A stretch of 64,000 bases of DNA, taken from the NCBI RefSeq assembly GCF_002028405.1, contig NZ_CP020046.1, positions 372,001 to 436,000 on the forward strand, given 5' to 3'. This document shows positions 59,994 to 64,000 of this stretch, in pieces. Positions within the stretch are counted from its first letter, which is position 1, and every line of letters begins with the position of its first letter. The stretch is from Thiomonas intermedia. Lineage in GTDB: Bacteria; Pseudomonadota; Gammaproteobacteria; Burkholderiales; Burkholderiaceae_C. The notes under the pieces are model-generated. The model saw nothing but the letters and a program-made list of their open reading frames with translations. It searched no databases and had not been told where the DNA came from. Made by a program: the position numbers and the translations under genes.

Positions 59994-60988
59994 GGATGCC
60001 CGAAGAACCTGCCTGATCAGCGCGGCGGCTTTTTGCGGGAGCGCCTGGCTGTGGGGCGGCAACAGCCTTGCCGGGCCCGCCTTGTCGAGCACTCTGCTGC
60101 TGTGGATCGCGCTGGGTCAGTCGGCACCAGATCGGCTTCTGGTCGCAACGGCGTACTACCTTACCGGCGGCTGGCCGATCGTCGGCGCCGTGCTCGGTTA
60201 CTGGGGCGCTCATCACGTTGCCGCCGCGGTCGGCGCCTGGTTGGGGTCATCCCTCCTGCTTGCCTCGCCGTGGGCGCTTCCACCGCGCCGCGACGGATTG
60301 CTTGCTGCGCTGGTGTTGACGGCGCTGCCGCCGCTGGGCGTGATCGGGTGGTTGTCCCCCCTGACTGCCGCCGGCGTGCTGTTCCCGGCGTCGGGATGGA
60401 CCGGCATCCTCTGTCTGCCGGTGATGTCCATGGTTCTTCCCGGCGCATTGCACGGAAACACCGCAGCGAGATGGTTGCTCGCGATTGTGTTCTGTCTGGC
60501 ACTGTGCACCAACCTCGTGGCCACTCTGACCCCATCGCCGCAGGTACCTTCCGGATGGGTAGGCGTGCAGACCCGGATCAGGCCAGGCGACGGCGATGTG
60601 CTCACCTCGATCCAGAACAATCAGGCAGTGATCGATGCGGGCCTCAGGCAAGGCGCCGGCGCACGGGTGCTCGTGTTCCCGGAGGCCATCCTGCCGGACT
60701 GGTATGCCGGCACCCGCACCCAGTTCGCCGCGGTCGTGCAGCCAGCGCAAACCTGGCTGCTCGGAGTGCAGACGGATAGGCGCGGATAGGCGCGACGCCG
60801 TAGTACTGGCACGGGCCCGCAACGCACAGCCCGCACCGCTCGCCGAAGCGGCTGGCCTGCTGCTCGGCGGTGACTGGCAGCCGTGGAATCCGCGCTCTCT
60901 GCATCCAGCCTGGTGGCAGCAGGTGTTCGAGCTCGATGGACGCCGTGTGTGGGCAGCCATCTGCGTCGAGCAGGTGCAGCCCTGGACA
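59983..60988 (+). pseudogene. traB: traB, 5' part: conjugative TraB (Lnt/nitrilase-like), frameshifted and IS-interrupted
   Basis: The restored protein has a multi-helix membrane domain (about residues 10-185) and a carbon-nitrogen hydrolase-like domain with VFPEAILPDWY and AICVEQVQPWT. It belongs to the TraB group of conjugative elements, related to apolipoprotein N-acyltransferase. The frame is lost at a 10-bp tandem duplication (60774-60793); deleting one copy joins the two reading frames. It is then cut at 60988 by an IS1634-type element and resumes at 62902. With both lesions reversed the protein has 384 residues, a normal length. Confidence 0.9.
60774..60793 (+). repeat. 10-bp tandem duplication causing the traB frameshift
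   Basis: GGATAGGCGC occurs twice without a gap (60774-60783 and 60784-60793). Ten extra bases shift the frame by one; reading through a single copy gives QTDRRDAVVLARARN, joining the upstream and downstream traB frames. Confidence 0.93.
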
Positions 60989-62895
60989 CCCAAGTTCGAC
61001 GTCTTTGCGCCCGGAATTCGGCCAGAAGTCGTGTCGTGACAGGACCTTAGGCGTTTTTTCGGCGCGAACGCTGTAGTGACACGTCATCTCTTGGAACATG
61101 CGTAATTGACGCGTAGCCTGCGGTATAGTGGCGACATTTTCGTCAAGCTCACGCGCTCCGGCCCGCGCACCTACGTCAAGCTCGTGGAGTCGTACCGCGA
61201 CGACGCCGGCGTGGCCCGCCAGCGCGTGGTCGCCACCCTCGGGCGCCTGGAGCAGGTGCGAACCGGCGGTGCCGACGCGCTGGTGCGCGGCCTGCACCGG
61301 GTCATTGACGGGGAGGATCCGAATGCGCCCTCGGTGCGATTCGCCCCGTCCTTGGCGGTAGGCGACACCTGGATGCTGCATGCGCTGTGGCACAAGCTGG
61401 GTTGGGACGAGGCGTTCCGCCGCGTGCTGCGCAATGCCCACGGCGCGTTCGACGCCGAGCGGCTGCTGCGGGTGATGGTGTTCAACCGCCTGTGCGACGC
61501 CACGTCCAAGCTCGGCGTGCTGCGCTGGCTCGAAGGTGCGCAAGTGCCTGGCGTCGACAGCGCCTCGGTCACGCACCAGCGGCTGCTGCGCACCATGGAC
61601 ACGCTGGCCGAGCGCAGCGACGCCATGCAACGCGCCCTGGCGGCGGCGATGCGGCCGCTCGTCGACCAGGACCTGTCGATCGTGTTCTACGACATGACCA
61701 CCATCGGCGTCGAGGGACACAGCGAGATGCCCGGCGAGCTCCGCCAGTTCGGCATGTCCAAGGACGGCGGCATCCGCCGCCAGATCATGCTCGGGGTCGT
61801 GCAGACGGCCGAGGGACTGCCCATCGCGCACCGCGTCTGGGAGGGCAACACGGCCGAGGCGCCGACGCTGCACGCGGTGGTCGACGAGATCCTGGCCCTG
61901 TACCCCGTCAAGCGCGTGGTGCTGGTGGCCGACCGCGGGCTGCTCAGCCTGGACAACCTGGAGTGGCTGCAGACGGTGCGCATCGGCAAGACTGCGCAGT
62001 CGCTGGAGTTCATTCTGGCCGTGCCGGGGCGGCGGTACGGCGAGTTCACCGAGATTCTCGGTGCCGTGCAGTCCGAGCACTGCGCGCAGGCCAAGGCCGA
62101 GGTCATCGGCGAGACCGCCTGGGCTGGGCTGCGCCTGATCTGGGCGCACGACCCGCAGGCGGCTGCCGAGCAAGGCGCCGAGCGGCGCCAGACCATCGAC
62201 GAACTGACGAAGCAGGCCGAACGGCGTGCCGGCAAGCTCGATGCACAGGACGCCGGATCGAGCTTCAAGGGTCGTCGTCTGAGCGACTCCGGCGCCAAGG
62301 CCTGGCTGTTCCGCGCCGTCAGCGACGCGCACCTGGGCTCGATCATCAAGGTCGATTTGCCGTCGGACCTGTTCGCCTACAACGTCGACGAGACCGCGCT
62401 CAAGCGGGCAGAGCTCAACGACGGCAAGCTGCTGCTGGTGACCAACACCACCGACCTCGATCCCGCCGAGGTGATCGCGCGCTACAAAAGCCTGGCCGAC
62501 ATCGAGCGCGGGTTCCGGGTGCTCAAGTCCGAGATCGAGATCGCCCCGGTGTTCCACCGTCTGCCCGATCGCATTCGGGCCCATGCGCTGATCTGCTTCA
62601 TGGCCCTGGTGCTGTATCGCGTGCTGCGCATGCAGCTCAAGGCATCCGGTAGCGCCTACTCCCCGGAGCGCGCCCTCGAGATCGCTCGCCACATCCAGCT
62701 TCACCAGGTGCGCATCGCCGGCCAGGGCGCCGCCAGTGGCCTCACCGACCTCAACCCCGAGCAGCTCGCCCTGTTCGATCAACTTCAACTCGACACCCCG
62801 ACCAGAGCACCCTTCGACATCGCCGTGTAGTGCCAATTTAGACTGACGAAACATAGGCGGATCAATGGCTTACGCGAAAATATGTCGAACTCGGG
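60989..62895 (+). mobile_element. IS1634-family insertion sequence (1907 bp) in traB
   Basis: The ends 60989-61009 and 62875-62895 are inverted repeats matching at 17 of 21 positions (CCCAAGTTCGAC and CCCGAGTTCGAC read inward). The element is flanked by the 6-bp direct repeat TGGACA (60983-60988 and 62896-62901). Excision with one copy restores the traB frame across the join (QPWT then WLEAL). It carries one intact transposase gene. Confidence 0.95.
61106..62830 (+). CDS. IS1634-family transposase
   Basis: A 574-residue DDE transposase of the IS4-like IS1634 group, with FVKLTRSGPRTYVKLVESY at the start, probable catalytic aspartates in VFYDMTTIGVEG and VLVADRGLLS, and the downstream helix with FRVLKSEIEIAPVFHR. 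The ORF starts at a TTG; the family N-terminus begins about 12 codons later at FVKL with no ATG, so the true start is uncertain. No internal stop. Confidence 0.93.
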   Translation: MTRSLRYSGDIFVKLTRSGPRTYVKLVESYRDDAGVARQRVVATLGRLEQVRTGGADALVRGLHRVIDGEDPNAPSVRFAPSLAVGDTWMLHALWHKLGWDEAFRRVLRNAHGAFDAERLLRVMVFNRLCDATSKLGVLRWLEGAQVPGVDSASVTHQRLLRTMDTLAERSDAMQRALAAAMRPLVDQDLSIVFYDMTTIGVEGHSEMPGELRQFGMSKDGGIRRQIMLGVVQTAEGLPIAHRVWEGNTAEAPTLHAVVDEILALYPVKRVVLVADRGLLSLDNLEWLQTVRIGKTAQSLEFILAVPGRRYGEFTEILGAVQSEHCAQAKAEVIGETAWAGLRLIWAHDPQAAAEQGAERRQTIDELTKQAERRAGKLDAQDAGSSFKGRRLSDSGAKAWLFRAVSDAHLGSIIKVDLPSDLFAYNVDETALKRAELNDGKLLLVTNTTDLDPAEVIARYKSLADIERGFRVLKSEIEIAPVFHRLPDRIRAHALICFMALVLYRVLRMQLKASGSAYSPERALEIARHIQLHQVRIAGQGAASGLTDLNPEQLALFDQLQLDTPTRAPFDIAV

Positions 62896-62901
62896 TGGAC
62901 A

Positions 62902-63060
62902 TGGCTGGAGGCGCTGACGCAGCGGCCGGATGTGATCCTGGCGCAGACAAATGATTGGTGGGCCGACCAGGATCAGCAAGCACCGGAGATTCAAGAGACC
63001 AGCACCAAGGCCTGGGCGCGACTCATGAGCCGACCGGTCCTGTCGGCTTTGAACTGGTAA
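62902..63060 (+). pseudogene. traB: traB, 3' part
   Basis: Fifty-two codons and a TAA that continue traB after the element: WLEALTQRPDVILAQTNDWW, then IQETSTKAWARLM. This is the C-terminal part of the nitrilase-like domain. It fits base 60988 without loss. Confidence 0.9.
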
Positions 63061-63390
63061 TCGGTCGCCAAGATCGTGTCGATGTCGCGCGGGCGGTTGG
63101 ACTGGGATGATTCCCCACCGGTTCTGCTGTAATGTCAAGGTAGCCACGTTCCAGAGCCAGTACCCCACGTTTCGTCTTAGGAATTTCGTACGTCTGTGTA
63201 TGCATTCCTCAGGCCAAGTCCACATGGGTAATTTATCACTACAGAGCAACCGTCCGCGGCCCGAGGCAGTATTATTTGCGACGCCCAGCCAAAGCACCCC
63301 AACACCTTGAAGGCAACCTACCACCTAAGCCGCGACCAATGTTAATCGATCAAACATTTGGCGCAAACTTAGTGCCTGCAATGCAATACA
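63061..63390. other. 330-bp gap after traB
   Basis: No gene is called. A 60-codon minus-strand frame (63023-63205, MHTQTYEIPKTKRGVLALER) overlaps the end of traB and has no recognised family; it could be a gene fragment. GC falls from about 63120 onward, marking a change of DNA origin. Confidence 0.4.
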
Positions 63391-64000
63391 CTATGTCACA
63401 ATGGGTTGGAATGACGAGTTAAATCCGGGCGTTAACCAGTCACTCCATACGCGGTCGATGGCATTTACCAACTGCTCATCGGCACCCTGCTTGACATAGT
63501 CACGTAGCGAATCCATACGCTTTTGCTGCGCTTGGCGGTCAGTGCTCGGTCGTGGTGCGCGGACAGTGGCAGAAATTCGTTCGACGATCGCGCCCCGATG
63601 CTGGGGATCAAATGCGCGCTCGTCAAGTGTGAACATCATCCGGGCGCTTGAATCAAGATAACTTGGAAAACAGCGCAAGATCAGCTTAATCAAAACCTTA
63701 TCCTGGGTAACCAATACAGACTCTCCCGCCGGCTTATAACCATTATGCATTAACATCCCCAACGCATACCAGAGGGATAAATCGCCAACTCGATTGCGCA
63801 GATAGTTTTCATCAAACTCCGATTCACCCTTCCCACTACCGTGAAGCGAGATGAAACTGTTGATATAACTATACGCCGCACTCGAATCCCCCATGAGGCG
63901 CATATTCTGATTTGAGCGTAGATAACTACCCAGGCAACACAGCATGATGCAACCACTGAAAATTGGAACATCTTGGTTCTTCAATCCAGCGAGAAGCTTC
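63391..64000 (-). CDS. Unrecognised protein, C-terminal part
   Basis: About 202 residues are visible and the frame stays open to the right edge, so the start is outside. The protein has a hydrophobic stretch near FSGCIMLCCLG and a soluble remainder with YLRNRVGDLSLWYALGML and SARMMFTLDERAFD. No family recognised. GC is clearly lower than in the conjugation genes, and it is convergent with traB. Possibly a recently acquired cargo gene or chromosomal DNA beyond the element. Confidence 0.6.
   Translation of the reverse strand, partial: KLLAGLKNQDVPIFSGCIMLCCLGSYLRSNQNMRLMGDSSAAYSYINSFISLHGSGKGESEFDENYLRNRVGDLSLWYALGMLMHNGYKPAGESVLVTQDKVLIKLILRCFPSYLDSSARMMFTLDERAFDPQHRGAIVERISATVRAPRPSTDRQAQQKRMDSLRDYVKQGADEQLVNAIDRVWSDWLTPGFNSSFQPIVT

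Noticed and set aside
60635-61039. Separate 134-residue gene after traB
   Set aside because: It is the traB frame after the 10-bp duplication, running into the IS1634-type element.
63023-63205. 60-codon minus-strand ORF after traB
   Set aside because: It overlaps the end of traB, has no convincing ribosome binding site and no known family; mentioned only as a possible fragment.

Overview
The window is high-GC proteobacterial DNA with interleaved genes of several origins. LuxI/LuxR quorum sensing with a DUF4902-type gene between, RP4-like tra/trb genes and IS21/IS1634-type elements suggest a betaproteobacterium (Burkholderiales), or less likely a xanthomonad. No rRNA or tRNA gene was recognised, and no integrase, replication initiator or partition pair was found, so integrated element and plasmid cannot be told apart here.

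Region 1 (1-9.2 kb) is the right end of a biosynthetic cluster. On the minus strand, pabBC, pabA, an AurF-type diiron N-oxygenase and a stand-alone malonyl transferase form one operon running off the left edge. Together they should make p-aminobenzoate from chorismate, oxidise it to p-nitrobenzoate, and supply malonyl units to a trans-AT polyketide synthase outside the window. Next to it lie luxI, a DUF4902-type gene and luxR. Three matching lux-box palindromes sit before pabBC, luxI and luxR, so the pathway looks quorum controlled. However, luxR is cut between its signal-binding and DNA-binding domains by an IS21-family element with a 6-bp target duplication.

Region 2 (9.4-30.4 kb, minus strand) is a P-type (RP4 trb/tra) conjugation region: trbB, a Toprim protein, an ArdC-type protein, traG and traF, then trbC, D, E, J and L. 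It is interrupted by two cargo modules (a nucleoid-associated protein with a RelA/SpoT-domain protein; and a haem-oxygenase-like diiron oxidase with MFS transporter and AraC regulator). It stops after trbL, a small membrane protein and a truncated ORF, so trbF, trbG and trbI are missing.

Region 3 (30.4-50.6 kb, plus strand) is a probable defence operon: ribbon-helix-helix regulator; giant helicase with DUF1998 region and C-terminal nuclease-like domain; SNF2-type helicase; 1657-residue adenine methylase; SMC-like ATPase; reverse transcriptase-nitrilase fusion; DUF262 stub; HNH endonuclease. It resembles class 1 DISARM with DrmA and DrmB fused, joined to a DRT type 1-like reverse transcriptase.

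Region 4 (50.7-55.2 kb) holds a TetR regulator divergent from a beta-ketoacyl-ACP synthase, and a LysR regulator divergent from a Rossmann-fold reductase and a membrane protein.

Region 5 (55.3-63.1 kb) is an RP4-like mobilisation region: relaxase traI and traJ leftward, a probable oriT, and traK, L, M and B rightward. traB is broken twice, by a 10-bp tandem duplication and by an IS1634-family insertion with a 6-bp target duplication. The last kilobase holds the end of an unrecognised lower-GC gene.
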